A stretch of DNA of 64,000 nucleotides from Cherax quadricarinatus (taxonomy: Eukaryota > Arthropoda > Malacostraca > Decapoda > Parastacidae). How positions within the stretch are numbered: the first letter of the stretch is position 1; each line of letters opens with the position of its first letter. Both the position numbers and the translations under genes were made by a program. Of this stretch, positions 22,501 to 34,289 are shown one piece after another. The stretch spans positions 10,540,187 through 10,604,186 of the forward strand of contig NC_091390.1 in the NCBI RefSeq assembly GCF_038502225.1, in the 5' to 3' direction. The notes under the pieces were generated by a model, which saw nothing but the letters and a program-made list of their open reading frames with translations, had not been told where the DNA came from and searched no databases.

Positions 22501-25500
22501 CTACAGTCAGCATGGGGTCACAGTCACTACAGTCAGCATGGGGTCACAGTCACTACAGTCAGCATGGGGTCACAGTCACTACAGTCAGCATGGGGTCACA
22601 GTCACTACAGTCAGCATGGGGTCACAGTCACTACAGTCAGCATGGGGTCACAGTCACTACAGTCAGCATGGGGTCACAGTCACTACAGTCAGCATGGGGT
22701 CACAGTCACTACAGTCAGCATGGGGTCACAGTCACTACAGTCAGCAGGGGGTCACAGTCACTACAGACAGCATGGGGTCACAGTCAGCATAGGGTCACAG
22801 TCACTACAGTCAGCATTGGGTCACAGTCACTACAGTCAGCATTGGGTCACAGTCACTACAGTCAGCATGGGGTCACAGTCACTACAGTCAGCATGGGGTC
22901 ACAGTCACTAGAGTCAGCATTGGGTCACAGTCACTACAGTCAGCATGGGGTGACAGTCACTTCAGTCAGCATGGGGTCACAGTCACTACAGTCAGCATGG
23001 GGTCACAGTCACTACAGACAGCATGGGGTCAAAGTCACTAAAGTCAGCATAGGGTCACAGTTATTACAGAGAGCATGGGGTCACAGTCACTACAGTCAGC
23101 ATGGGGTCACAGTCACTACAGTCAGCATGGGGTCACAGTCACTACAGTGAGCATGGGGTCACAGTCACTACAGTTAGCATGGGGTCACAGTCACTACAGT
23201 CAGCATGGGGTCACAGTCACTACAGCCAGCATGGGGTCACAGTCACTACAGACAGCATGGGGTCACAGTCACTACAGTCAGCATGGGGTCACAGTCACTA
23301 CAGTCAGCATGGGGTCACAGTCACTACAGTCAGCATGGGGTCACAGTCACTACAGTCAGCATGGGGTCACAGTCACTACAGTCAGCATGGGGTCACAGTC
23401 ACTACAGTCAGCATGGGGTCACAGTCACTACAGTCAGCATGGGGTCACAGTCACTACAGTCAGCATGGTGTCACAGTCACTACAGCCAGCAGGGGGTCAC
23501 GGTCACTACAGTCAGCATGGAGTCACAGTTACTACAGTCAGCATGGGGTCACAGTCACTACAGTCAGCATGGGGTCACAGTCTCTACAGTCAGCATGGGG
23601 TCACAGTCACTACAGTCAGCATGGGGTCTCAGTCACTACAGACAGCATGGGGTCACAGTCACTACAGACAGCATGGGGTCACAGTCACTACAGTCAGCAT
23701 GGGGTCACAGTCACTACAGTCAGCATGGGGTCACAGTCACTACAGTCAGCATGGGGTCACAGTCACTACAGTCAGCATGGGGTCACAGTCACTACAGTCA
23801 GCATGGGGTCACAGTCACTACAGTCAGCATGGGGTCACAGTCACTACAGTCAGCATGGGGTCACAGTCACTACAGTCAGCATGGGGTCACAGTCACTACA
23901 GTCAGCATGGGGTCACAGTCACTACAGTCAGCATGGGGTCACAGTCACTACAGTCAGCATGGGGTCACAGTCACTACAGTCAGCATGGGGTCACAGTCAC
24001 TACAGTCAGCATGGGGTCACAGTCACTACAGTCAGCATTGGGTCACAGTCACTACAGTCAGCATTGGGTCACAGTCACTACAGTCAGCATGGGGTCACAG
24101 TCACTACAGTCAGCATGGGGTCACAGTCACTACAGTCAGCATGGGGTCACAGTCACTACAGTCAGCATGGGGTCACAGTCACTACAGACAGCATGGGGTG
24201 ACAGTCACTACAGTCAGCATGGGGTCACAGTCACTACAGTCAGCATGGGGTCACAGTCACTACAGTCAGCATGGGGTCACAGTCACTACAGTCAGCATGG
24301 GGTCACAGTCACTACAGTCAGCATGGGGTCACAGTCACTACAGTCAGCATGGGGTCACAGTCACTACAGTCAGCATGGGGTCACAGTCACTACAGTCAGC
24401 ATGGGGTCACAGTCACTACAGTCAGCATGGGGTCACAGTCACTACAGTCAGCATGGGGTCACAGTCACTACAGTCAGCATGGGGTCACAGTCACTACAGT
24501 CAGCATGGGGTCACAGTCACTACAGACAGCATGGGGTCACAGTCACTACAGTCAGCATGGGGTCACAGTCACTACAGTCAGCATGGGGTCACAGTCACTA
24601 CAGTCAGCATGGGGTCACAGTCACTACAGTCAGCATGGGGTCACAGTCACTACAGTCAGCATGGGGTCACAGTCACTACAGTCAGCATGGGGTCACAGTC
24701 ACTACAGACAGCATGGGGTCACAGTCACTACAGTCAGCATGGGGTCACAGTCACTACAGTCAGCATGGGGTCACAGTCACTACAGTCAGCATGGGGTCAC
24801 AGTCACTACAGTCAACATTGAGTCACAGTCACTACAGTCATCATGGGGTCAAAGTCACTACAGTCAGCATGGGGTCACAGTCACTACAATCAGCATGGGG
24901 TCACAGTCACTACAGACAGCATGAGGTCACAGTCACTACAGTCAGCATGGGGTCACAGTCACTACAGTCAGCATGGGGTCACAGTCACTACAGTCAGCAT
25001 GGGGTCACAGTCACTACAGTCAACATTGGGTCACAGTCACTACAGTCAGCATGGGGTCACAGTCACTACAGTCAGCATGGGGTCACAGTCACTACAGTCA
25101 GCATGGGGTCACAGTCACTACAGTCAGCATGGGGTCACAGTCACTACAGTCAGCATGGGGTCACAGTCACTACAGTCAGCATGGGGTCACAGTCACTACA
25201 GTCAGCATGGGGTCACAGTCACTACAGTCAGCATGGGGTCACAGTCACTACAGTCAACATGGGGTCACAGTCACTACAGTCAGCATGGGGTCACAGTCAC
25301 TACAGTCAGCATGGGGTCACAGTCACTACAGTCAGCATGGGGTCACAGTCACTACAGTCAGCATGGGTCACAGTCACTACAGTCAGCATGGGGTCACAGT
25401 CACTACAGTCAGCATGGGGTCACAGTCACTACAGTCAACATGGGGTCACAGTCACTAGAGTCAGCATGTGGTCACAGTCACTACAGTCAGCATGGGGTCA

Positions 25501-28317
25501 CAGTCACTACAGTCAGCATGGGGTCACAGTCACTACAGTCAGCATGGGGTCACAGTCACTACAGACAGCATGGGGGGTCACAGTCACTACAGTCAGCATG
25601 GGGTCACAGTCACTACAGTCACAGTCACAGTCTACAGTCAGCATGGGGTCACAGTCACTACAGTCAGCATGGGGTCACAGTCACTACAATCAGCATGGGG
25701 TCACAGTCACTACAGTCAGCATGGGGGTCACTACAGTCACAGTCACTACAGTCAGCATGGGGTCACAGTCACTACAGTCAGCATGGGGTCACAGTCACTA
25801 CAGTCAGCATGGGGTCACAGTCACTACAGTCAGCATGGGGTCACAGTCACTACAGTCAGCATGGGGTCACAGTCACTACAGTCAGCATGGGGTCACAGTC
25901 ACTACAGTCAGCATGGGGTCACAGTCACTACAGTCAGCATTGGGTCACAGTCACTACAGTCACTCACAGTCACTACAGTCAGCATGGGGTCACAGTCACT
26001 ACAGTCAGCATGGGGTCACAGTCACTACAGTCAGCATGGGGTCACAGTCACTACAGTCAGCATGGGGTCACAGTCACTACAGTCAGCATGGGGTCACAGT
26101 CACTACAGTCAGCATGGGGTCACAGTCACTACAGTCAGCATGGGGTCACAGTCACTACAGTCAGCATGGGGTCACAGTCACTACAGTCAGCATGGGGTCA
26201 CAGTCACTACAGTCAGCATGGGGTCACAGTCAATACAGTCAGCATGGGGTCACAGTCACTACAGTCAGCATTGGGTCACAGTCAATACAGTCAGCATGGG
26301 GTCACAGTCACTACAGTCAGCATGGGGTCACAGTCACTACAGTCAGCATGGGGTCACAGTCACTACAGTCAGCATGGGGTCACAGTCACTACAGTCAGCA
26401 TGGGGTCACAGTCACTACAGTTAGCATCACAGTCACTACAGTCAGCATGGGGTCACAGTCACTACAGTCAGCATGGGGTCACAGTCACTACAGTCAGCAT
26501 GGGGTCACAGTCACTACAGTCAGCATGGGGTCACAGTCACTACAGTCAGCATGGGGTCACAGTCACTACAGTCAGCATGGGGTCACAGTCACTACAGTCG
26601 GCATGGGGGCACAGTCACTACAATCAGCATGGGGTCACAGTCACTAGTCATGGGGTCACAGTCACTACAGTCAGGTGTCACAGTCACTACAGTCAGCATG
26701 GGGTCACAGTCACTACAGTCGGCATTGGGTCACAGTCACTTCGGTCAGCATGGGGTCACAGTCACTACAGTCAGCATGGGGTCACAGTCACTACAGTCAG
26801 CATGGGGTCACAGTCACTACAGTCAGCATGGGGTCACAGTCACTACAGTCAGCATGGGGTCACAGTCACTACAGTCAGCATGGGGTCACAGTCACTACAG
26901 TCAGCATGGGGTCACAGTCACTACAGTCAGCATGGGGTCACAGTCACTACAGTCAGCATGGGGTCACAGTCACTACAGTCAGCATGGGGTCACAGTCACT
27001 ACAGTCAGCATGGGGTCACAGTCACTACAGTCAGCATGGGGTCACAGTCACTACAGTCAGCATGGGGTCACAGTCACTACAGTCAGCATGGGGTCACAGT
27101 CACTTCAGTCAGGATGGGGTCACAGGTCAGCATGGGGTCAGTCTACAGTCAGCATGGGTTCACAGTCACTACAGTCAGCGTGGGGTCACAGTCACTACAG
27201 TCAGCATGGGGTCACAGTCACTACAGTCAGCATGGGGTCACAGTCACTACAGTCAGCATGGGGTCACAGTCACTACAGTGAGCATGGGGTCACAGCATGG
27301 TCAGTCACAGTCACTACAGTCAGCATGGGGTCACAGTCACTACAGTCAGCATGGGGGTCACAGTCAGCATGGGGTCACAGTCACTACAGTCAGCATACAG
27401 TCAGGGGTCACAGTCACTACAGTCAGCATTGGGTCACAGTCAATACAGTCAGCATGGGGTCACAGTCACTACAGTCAGCATGGGGTCACAGTCTACAGTC
27501 AGCATGGGGGTCACTACAGTCAGCATGGGGTCACACTACAGTCAGCATGGGGTCACAGTCACTACAGTCAGCATGGGGTCACAGTCACTACAGTCAGGGG
27601 TCACAGTCACTACAGTCAGCAGGGGGTCACAGTCACTACAGACAGCATGGGGTCACAGTCAGCATGGGGTCACAGTCACTACAGACAGCATGGGGTCAAA
27701 GTCACTACAGTCAGCATGGGGTCACAGTCACTACAGTCAGCATGGGGTCACAGTCACTACAGTCAGCATGGGGTCACAGTCACTACAGTCAGCATGGGGT
27801 CACAGTCACTACAGTCAGCATGGGGTCACAGTCACTACAGTCAGCATGGGGTCACAGTCACTACAGTCAGCATGGGGTCACAGTCACTACAGTCAGCATG
27901 GGGTCACAGTCACTACAGTCAGCATGGGGTCACAGTCACTACAGTCAGCATGGGGTCACAGTCACTACAGTCAGCATGGGGTCACAGTCACTACAGTCAG
28001 AATGGGGTCACAGTCACTACAGTCAGCATGGGGTCACAGTCACTACAGTCAGCATGAGGTCACATTCACTACAGTCAGAATGGGGTCACAGTCACTACAG
28101 TCAGCATGGGGTCACAGTCACTACAGTCAGCATGGGGTCACAGTCACTACAGTCAGCATGGGGTCACAGTCACTACAGTCAGCATGGGGTCACAGTCACT
28201 ACAGTCAGCATGGGGTCACAGTCACTACAGTCAGCATGGGGTCACAGTCACTACAGTCAGCATGGGGTCACAGTCACTACAGTCAACATGGGGTCACAGT
28301 CACTACAGTCAACATGG
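19529..28317. repeat. 26-bp megasatellite, about 8.8 kb
   Basis: About 335 copies of a 26-bp unit combining cagcatggggtcac and agtcactacagt. The first 1.9 kb are mixed (many agccagc, gtcattac and shortened ggtcagtcac units). From about 21.4 kb the array is highly uniform. Between about 25.5 and 27.7 kb many units are shortened or run together. As 26 is not a multiple of three, frames rotate through three phases with a 26-residue period (three units). All three forward phases lack stops, which produces frames up to 1,190 codons that should not be called genes. Confidence 0.95.
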
Positions 28318-28522
28318 AAACACTAGCAGTCAGAAATATATCTCGTTTAAAATCTTCCTTCCCAATTTAAAACATAAACATCTGTTTAACTAACGTAAAA
28401 ATACTTTACCTATCTAAAGTTCACTGCCGAGTCACTGTTGTTGTTATTTATAATTTGAAACAAGAAGAAAGAATGAGAATTATTATTGGTACACTGCAGC
28501 AGGGAGAAAATTATCTGCGTTA
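28318..28522. other. AT-rich flank between megasatellite and retrotransposon
   Basis: No gene or repeat seen. Confidence 0.4.
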
Positions 28523-28626
28523 ATGTTTTAAGACGTATATTTAGTGTGACTAACAAGTGCGACTAATTATGCCAGGTATACATGTTTTAAGAAGTATATT
28601 TAGTGTGACTAACAAGTGCGACTAAT
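28523..28626. repeat. 59-bp tandem duplication at the insertion site
   Basis: The string atgttttaag, a-g-tatatttagtgtgac, taacaagtgcgactaatt occurs twice with 59-bp spacing and one clear difference (acg versus aag). The second copy is cut by the 5' LTR at its actaat. Confidence 0.8.
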
Positions 28627-29050
28627 TGTGGCATGCAAAGAGTACGTAACCTTTATTCGGCGCATGGACACACCCTCATTTACAGGCTATCTCCCCCAAC
28701 CAGCGAACCAGGTTGCTAAGAGTTGATGATGGGGCCCCATCGTTCAACTAGTGACCAGGTTCTAGCCAATAAGAAGGTGGGATTGACAATCGCAGAGGTT
28801 ATGTGGATACCGCTCTCCTGTCTGCCCTTGTCATTCCCATTCTAGAGCTGGTTGAAGCACGGTCTGCTATCTTGTGGCTTCTATTTCTGCCTTGCTTACC
28901 GTGGAGTGCACTATATTTATCACTGTACATAGTGTACATATTGCTGTTATAATTGGTGAAGGATAATATAAGTCTAAACTTTTTCTACTGTGTTTATTTG
29001 CTCCCATTACACCTGGGATAACAGGCCATTTGAAATCCTAGGTTGTAATA
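28627..29050 (+). repeat. 5' LTR, 424 bp, carrying a 74-bp deletion
   Basis: Begins tgtggcatgcaaagagtacg and ends ggttgtaata. It matches the 3' LTR except for one missing a (ttataattgg here, ttataaattgg there) and 74 bp missing near the end. The gap joins two copies of aatcctagg that are separate in the 3' LTR. A TATA-like ctatatttat near 28,909 could be the core promoter, but this is a guess. Confidence 0.9.
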
Positions 29051-29068
29051 TGGGTAGCCTGTCCGAGA
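29051..29068 (+). other. Candidate primer-binding site
   Basis: The 18 bases immediately after the 5' LTR start tgggtagcctg. TGG is the expected complement of a tRNA CCA end. I cannot identify the tRNA from memory; the implied acceptor end is unusual, so the exact primer is open. Confidence 0.5.
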
Positions 29069-29371
29069 GCTGGACTTAGAGAAACGGTTGAGCTTAGGGT
29101 GAAGCTTGTAGCAGGAACATTGTGTAGCTTGCTGTTTCGCTTCGCTTTACAAATTTTGCGTGTCAGTTGCTTATGATCAGCCTTGCTATTGTGTGATCGT
29201 TCAACAGCTCGCTACTAGCTTGTTCAGTGTGCTCGCTTCGCTACGGTCAATCTTGTGTACAGTCGGCTTTGCTTGTATGCGTATTCTGCAATCGTACTGT
29301 GCATAGCTAAGCGTGTTCTGCAAATTAACGTGTTACGTTGGGGTATTCGTACTGTGCATAGCGAATAACTT

Positions 29372-32300
29372 ATGCCACCTAGACGAGTCAGACGCCTGGT
29401 GTCGGCATATACTTTGCATAACCTACCTAAATTGTCCCTACAGCGTTGTTGGCAAATTGCTCGTTCCATTGGCATTCCCTATAAACGCACTCTCACAGCT
29501 GCGCAACTGCGTTCACTTATTGCTGACATACTTATTGAAGAAGAGATGGCACATCAAACTCCTCCCTCTACGGGAGCTAGGGAAAAAACTCTTATGTTCT
29601 CGCATGAGGAAGATGATACACCTACGGAGCAAAATGGTCAGTATGGTGCAGCTGGGTTGTCTCGAGGTGAATCAGCGTCGTTGGCACTTGAGCTGGCAAA
29701 AATCACGCTGGAGCAAACTAGGGAACAGAGAGCATTCGCAAGGGAAGAATTTGATAGGGAAAGAGAAAGGAGGCAGTTTTCGCATTCTGTAAACGATTTC
29801 AGTTTACAAAAAGCAGTACAGCTTGTTCCCCGCTTCAATGAGGCCGAACCAGAGCAATTTTTCGAAAGCTTCGAAAATCAGGCTCGAGCCTTGAGGTGGC
29901 CGGAACAGCACTGGGCAGCGTTGGTTCATACAGCATTATTGGGTAAGGCACAGGAATTTACGTCGGTATTAACTGACGCTGAATTCTCTGATTATCAAGT
30001 AGTGAAGACCACAGTGTTGGGAGCATATACATGTATCCCAGCTAAATATCGTAAGACCTTCAAATTGAACAGGCGGCAGCTTGGTCAATCCCTGGTGGAC
30101 TTTGTGAGACAGCAAACCAAAGCTTTTACCAGCTGGTATAAAGCGAGTGGTGTCTCTAACTTTGAGGAGCTGGTGCAGCTTATTCTGATTGATAACCTGC
30201 TGGAGTCTGTGGGACCAGAGGTTCGTGTCTTTCTGCAGGATCGTGACTTAACCACTGCATTGGAGGCGGCCAGGTTGGCTGATACCTTCGAAACGAACCG
30301 CTCCTTGTCCGAGCGGTCCCGTCTCTCTTTTCAACAGTCTGGCGTGAGCAGAGATCGACAACATTGGAGAATGAAGTGCCAGCCGGAGGGAGAGCGTCTA
30401 CGTCATCCAACCAAGTCACCTGGTGAGCCACGCTTCTCAACATATGGTCCCCCTGCGGAGAGGCAAACTACTTATGGAGCATCTCGACAACAATATCCAG
30501 AGAGGCACCAGCCAGAACGACACCACTTGCAACGTCATCAGGGAGTAAAGGGCAAGCCTGTCGTCTGCTTCAGGTGCAATAAAGTAGGTCACATCAGTTC
30601 CAACTGCCCCCAAAAACCTCAACCCATCGGGAAAATCTCTAATATCCCTAGTAACATGTCCCCTAGAGAAGTAGAAAAAGGTATGGCCCCTTATTATTGC
30701 GAAAGTCTTATTTCCCTTCAGGAAAACTCAGAACCAACTAAAGTAAATACCTTTAGAGATACTGGAGCATATTGCTCACTTGTCAGAGAAGGAATATTAC
30801 CCCTTTCAGAGAATACTTCCTTGAATTCCTCAGTTTTATTGGAAGCCTATGGAGGAGCTATATATTCAGTTCCTTTGCATAAAATTTATGTACAGTGCAA
30901 ATATTACACTGGGTACTTGACTGTAGGTATCTCAAAAGGATTTCCCATGAAAAATGCCATGTTATTACTGGGTAATAACATTACTACTGTTACTTCGTGT
31001 CCTGAACCTATAATGATTAATGCTTCTCCAGTGTTGGCCATAACTCGGGCAACATCCCAAGGGTTGTCTGGGGAGAATGTTGACCTATCCTTGGACGACT
31101 CCGATCTCGGAATAGCCACGTTGTTTTATGAGACACACCGGCCGGAGTCTCGTAAATCAAGTGAACAGACCCCGATCAAGCCTTCCTATTCCCAGGTTGC
31201 AGGATTGCCAGATGTCTCTGTTTCCATGCCCGAGGGACTGTCCTTCCGGGAGGAACAACGAAAGGACCCTTCTTTAAAATTCGCTTTTCAGGCAGCCATG
31301 GGTAAATCCTCTTGGGGTCATCCAGTCAAGTATGAAGTTAAAAATGATTATTTGGTTTGCACTGAGACTGGTAAGGAGAAAGAGGGCCGGCAATTATACG
31401 ACAGGTTAGTGGTTCCAACCAAGTATAGACCTCAGATATTAAATATAGCTCATAATACGTCATCAGGAGGTCACTTAGGAATTACAAAAACCTTGTATAG
31501 AATCACAAAAGAATTTTATTGGCCAAAATTAAAGAAAGATGTGAAGAATCATATTAGGTGTTGCCGAGAATGTCAGCAAGTTGGAAAACCTGGACATTCC
31601 ATTAAACCTGCACCTCTCCAACCCATACCTGCTGATGGAGAACCTTTTGCAGATTTAATTATAGATTGTGTAGGTCCACTACCTAAGTCAAAGTCTGGAA
31701 ATCAGTATTTATTTACAATTATGGATAAAGTAACCAGATATCCTGAAGCGATCCCAATGCGTAGTATCAATACTAAAGCTATTCTCAAAGCTTTAACAAA
31801 ATTCATTTCTTGTTTTGGCATTCCTAAAACTATACAAAGTGATCAAGGTACTAACTTCACTGCCAAAGCATTTAGGGAAGTATTAACTAGGTTAGGGATA
31901 ATTCACAACTTATCCACTGCCTATCATCCTCAGTCCCAAGGCGCCTTGGAAAGATTCCACCAGACATTAAAAACAATGATGAGAAGTTTTTGCATGCACT
32001 TTCCGACAGATTGGGATGAATCTCTACCTTTGTTGCTGTTCTCAGTACGGGAGACGGTGCAAGAGTCTACAGGGTATAGTCCGTTTGAGCTGATCTTTGG
32101 GCACAATGTACGAGGTCCTCTTCGGGTGCTCAAAGAAGGATGGATGGGAGAAGACGTAAGCTCAGCACTCTACAACCCGTCTTCAAGGTTGCAGGTGGCA
32201 CGTGAGTTGGCCACGGCTAACCTAAAGATAGCTCAAAGTAAGATGAAACAGAGGTATGACAAAAGTGCACAATTCCGCTCCTTCCATCCAGGAGACAAGG

Positions 32301-33970
32301 TGTTGGTGCAGGAACCTATACCTGGCCACACCTTGAAAGCTAGATATACGGGACCTATGCAGATTGTAAGTAGATTATCTGATTTAAATTATGTGGTAGC
32401 TCCCATTGATAAGACCTCAAAAACAAAAACTTACCACATTAATCAAATCAAGGCCTTTCATACACCAGATAAAGTCCCAGTAATGACTCTGTCCTCTACC
32501 TCTGAGGACGACTCTGACTCTTTGCACTCTATCTCTGAAATTAATACTAAACTTTCAAATTCTGTCCTCCTCAAGGATCCTAGCCCGTTAATGGATGGAT
32601 TATCTGAAATACAAGCAACCAATTTAACTGAGCTTCTACAGTCATATCCTAATATTTTTTCGGATGTGCCGAAAAAATGTACGTTAGGTTACCATGATGT
32701 AGATGTGGGAAAATCTAAACCAATTAAACTCTCCCCCTACAGAGCTAATCCTGAAAAGCAAAGGCTACTTCAGCAGGAAGTAGACTTCTTGTTAGAACAT
32801 GGTTTAGTGGAGGAGTCATCTAGTCCATGGGCTTCACCGTGCATCCTAGTAAAAAAGGCTGATGGAGGGTTTCGTATGTGCACAGACTACCGTAAAGTGA
32901 ACGAGGTCACAATCACAGATGCTTACCCTCTTCCTCGTCTGGATGACGTAATTGACTTTGTGGGTAAGGCTACTTTTGTGTCCAAATTAGATCTCCTTAA
33001 AGGTTACTATCAGGTACCTTTGACAGATAAGGCGAAGGAAATCTCTGCCTTCGTGATTCCAGGAGGTCATTATCAGTATACAGTTACCCCCTTCGGAATG
33101 AAAAATTCCCCCTCTTCATTCCAGAAACTCATCCATCAGGCTATTAAAGGACTTGAAGGCACGGCAGCATACCTAGATGATATTGTTGTGGTGTCTGATA
33201 CTTGGGATCAACACCTACTTAGACTTAAAGCTCTGTTTGAGACCTTTAAGAATTCCCAATTAACAGTTAATTTATCTAAATCTTCCTTTGGCCAGGCCAC
33301 TATCACTTTTCTAGGCCATGAAGTAGGTAGTGGTAATGTTGCACCTAAACTTGCTAAAGTTCTTTCGATTAAAGATTATCCAGTTCCTCATGATAGGAAA
33401 TCTCTTCAACGTTTCCTAGGCATGATAGGATTTTACAGAAGATTCTGTAAGAATTTCTCAGATATTGTAGCCCCTCTTACCTCTCTTACCAGTCATAAAG
33501 TTCCCTTTAATTGGACGTCAGATTGTAACACTGCTTTTAATAAAGCAAAAAGATTATTGTGCTCTGCACCCATTCTCCTGTCTCCAGACTTCTCCAAACC
33601 TTTTTCATTACAGGTTGATGCTTGTGAGTCTGGGGTTGGGGCGGTACTATTACAAATCGGGAACAAGGAGCTGCAGCCAATCGCATACTTTTCAGCTAAG
33701 TTCCAGCCACATCAGAGAGCTTACTCTACCATTGAAAAAGAAGCCCTCGCGCTGGTAATGGCTTTGGAACATTTCGATGTTTATGTGGGCCAGACATCGC
33801 AGGTGGTCACAGTCTACAGTGATCACAACCCGTTAGTCTATCTCCAAGCCATGAAGAATCACAACACAAGGCTTATGCGTTGGACGCTCAGGCTGCAGCC
33901 CTACAACCTAAAAATAAATTATATTGCCGGCAAAGAAAATGTGTTGGCAGACTCTTTGTCAAGAGTCTAG
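29372..33970 (+). CDS. Gag-Pol polyprotein (Gag, protease, integrase, reverse transcriptase, RNase H), 1,532 aa
   Basis: One uninterrupted frame starts at the ATG about 320 bp after the LTR and stops with TAG. In order: a helix-rich N terminus with a SAP-like stretch (about 15-55); a charged coiled-coil-like segment (about 85-135); a capsid region whose 226-307 part resembles the SCAN domain; a CX2CX4HX4C zinc knuckle (C399, C402, H407, C412); an aspartic protease with DTG at 463-465 and LLGNNI at 532-537; an integrase zinc region (H694, H701, C731, C734); an integrase core D765, D824, E860, with 35 residues between the last two; a GPY/F-like module (YTGPM at 992-996); reverse transcriptase with D1207 and YLDD at 1267-1270; and RNase H with D1416, E1455 or E1457, and D1484. 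Every catalytic residue I looked for is present. Gag and Pol share one frame without a stop or shift, so processing must rely on the protease. Copying would take place in cytoplasmic particles and insertion in the nucleus. Confidence 0.93.
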   Translation: MPPRRVRRLVSAYTLHNLPKLSLQRCWQIARSIGIPYKRTLTAAQLRSLIADILIEEEMAHQTPPSTGAREKTLMFSHEEDDTPTEQNGQYGAAGLSRGESASLALELAKITLEQTREQRAFAREEFDRERERRQFSHSVNDFSLQKAVQLVPRFNEAEPEQFFESFENQARALRWPEQHWAALVHTALLGKAQEFTSVLTDAEFSDYQVVKTTVLGAYTCIPAKYRKTFKLNRRQLGQSLVDFVRQQTKAFTSWYKASGVSNFEELVQLILIDNLLESVGPEVRVFLQDRDLTTALEAARLADTFETNRSLSERSRLSFQQSGVSRDRQHWRMKCQPEGERLRHPTKSPGEPRFSTYGPPAERQTTYGASRQQYPERHQPERHHLQRHQGVKGKPVVCFRCNKVGHISSNCPQKPQPIGKISNIPSNMSPREVEKGMAPYYCESLISLQENSEPTKVNTFRDTGAYCSLVREGILPLSENTSLNSSVLLEAYGGAIYSVPLHKIYVQCKYYTGYLTVGISKGFPMKNAMLLLGNNITTVTSCPEPIMINASPVLAITRATSQGLSGENVDLSLDDSDLGIATLFYETHRPESRKSSEQTPIKPSYSQVAGLPDVSVSMPEGLSFREEQRKDPSLKFAFQAAMGKSSWGHPVKYEVKNDYLVCTETGKEKEGRQLYDRLVVPTKYRPQILNIAHNTSSGGHLGITKTLYRITKEFYWPKLKKDVKNHIRCCRECQQVGKPGHSIKPAPLQPIPADGEPFADLIIDCVGPLPKSKSGNQYLFTIMDKVTRYPEAIPMRSINTKAILKALTKFISCFGIPKTIQSDQGTNFTAKAFREVLTRLGIIHNLSTAYHPQSQGALERFHQTLKTMMRSFCMHFPTDWDESLPLLLFSVRETVQESTGYSPFELIFGHNVRGPLRVLKEGWMGEDVSSALYNPSSRLQVARELATANLKIAQSKMKQRYDKSAQFRSFHPGDKVLVQEPIPGHTLKARYTGPMQIVSRLSDLNYVVAPIDKTSKTKTYHINQIKAFHTPDKVPVMTLSSTSEDDSDSLHSISEINTKLSNSVLLKDPSPLMDGLSEIQATNLTELLQSYPNIFSDVPKKCTLGYHDVDVGKSKPIKLSPYRANPEKQRLLQQEVDFLLEHGLVEESSSPWASPCILVKKADGGFRMCTDYRKVNEVTITDAYPLPRLDDVIDFVGKATFVSKLDLLKGYYQVPLTDKAKEISAFVIPGGHYQYTVTPFGMKNSPSSFQKLIHQAIKGLEGTAAYLDDIVVVSDTWDQHLLRLKALFETFKNSQLTVNLSKSSFGQATITFLGHEVGSGNVAPKLAKVLSIKDYPVPHDRKSLQRFLGMIGFYRRFCKNFSDIVAPLTSLTSHKVPFNWTSDCNTAFNKAKRLLCSAPILLSPDFSKPFSLQVDACESGVGAVLLQIGNKELQPIAYFSAKFQPHQRAYSTIEKEALALVMALEHFDVYVGQTSQVVTVYSDHNPLVYLQAMKNHNTRLMRWTLRLQPYNLKINYIAGKENVLADSLSRV

Positions 33971-34278
33971 TTTAATATTTTATTTAGGTTAGGATGTATT
34001 TGTGGTAACCCCCCTTTCAAGCTCTTTTTTTTATCCCCTGATGTGGGTTTTTTTTTTTTTTAGTGAGGGGATACGGGCTACCGTCCGCTTGTATCTTGGA
34101 CCTATGTTGGCCTATCTGACTGCTGTCTCACTCTGAGTTTAGGGTTTGGCTTTTGGTCACTAGGAAAGCTGAGCTCTATCTAAGAGTTGGATGGTGGAGA
34201 GGATAGGCGGTCCCATTATTTGGTGCCATGGCGGCACGGTTACCACTGGGAGGTGGCAGCCTAATCCTGAGCCTTCTC
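33971..34278 (+). other. 3' untranslated region of the retrotransposon
   Basis: About 300 bp between the stop codon and the polypurine tract, with two T runs near 34,026 and 34,050-34,061. No second frame of note and no env candidate. Confidence 0.7.
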
Positions 34279-34289
34279 GGGGGTGGGGG
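34279..34289 (+). other. Polypurine tract
   Basis: gggggtggggg lies directly before the tgtggcatgc start of the 3' LTR. This is the expected place and composition for plus-strand priming, with one T interrupting the purines. Confidence 0.75.

Noticed and set aside
23075..26647. Open frame of 1,190 codons in the 26-bp array
   Set aside because: All three forward phases of the unit lack stops, frames overlap each other, and there is no start context, signal peptide or domain. It is a satellite read-out.
33971..34289. An env gene, making the element a retrovirus-like agent
   Set aside because: Only about 300 bp separate the stop codon from the polypurine tract, and no frame of useful length lies there.
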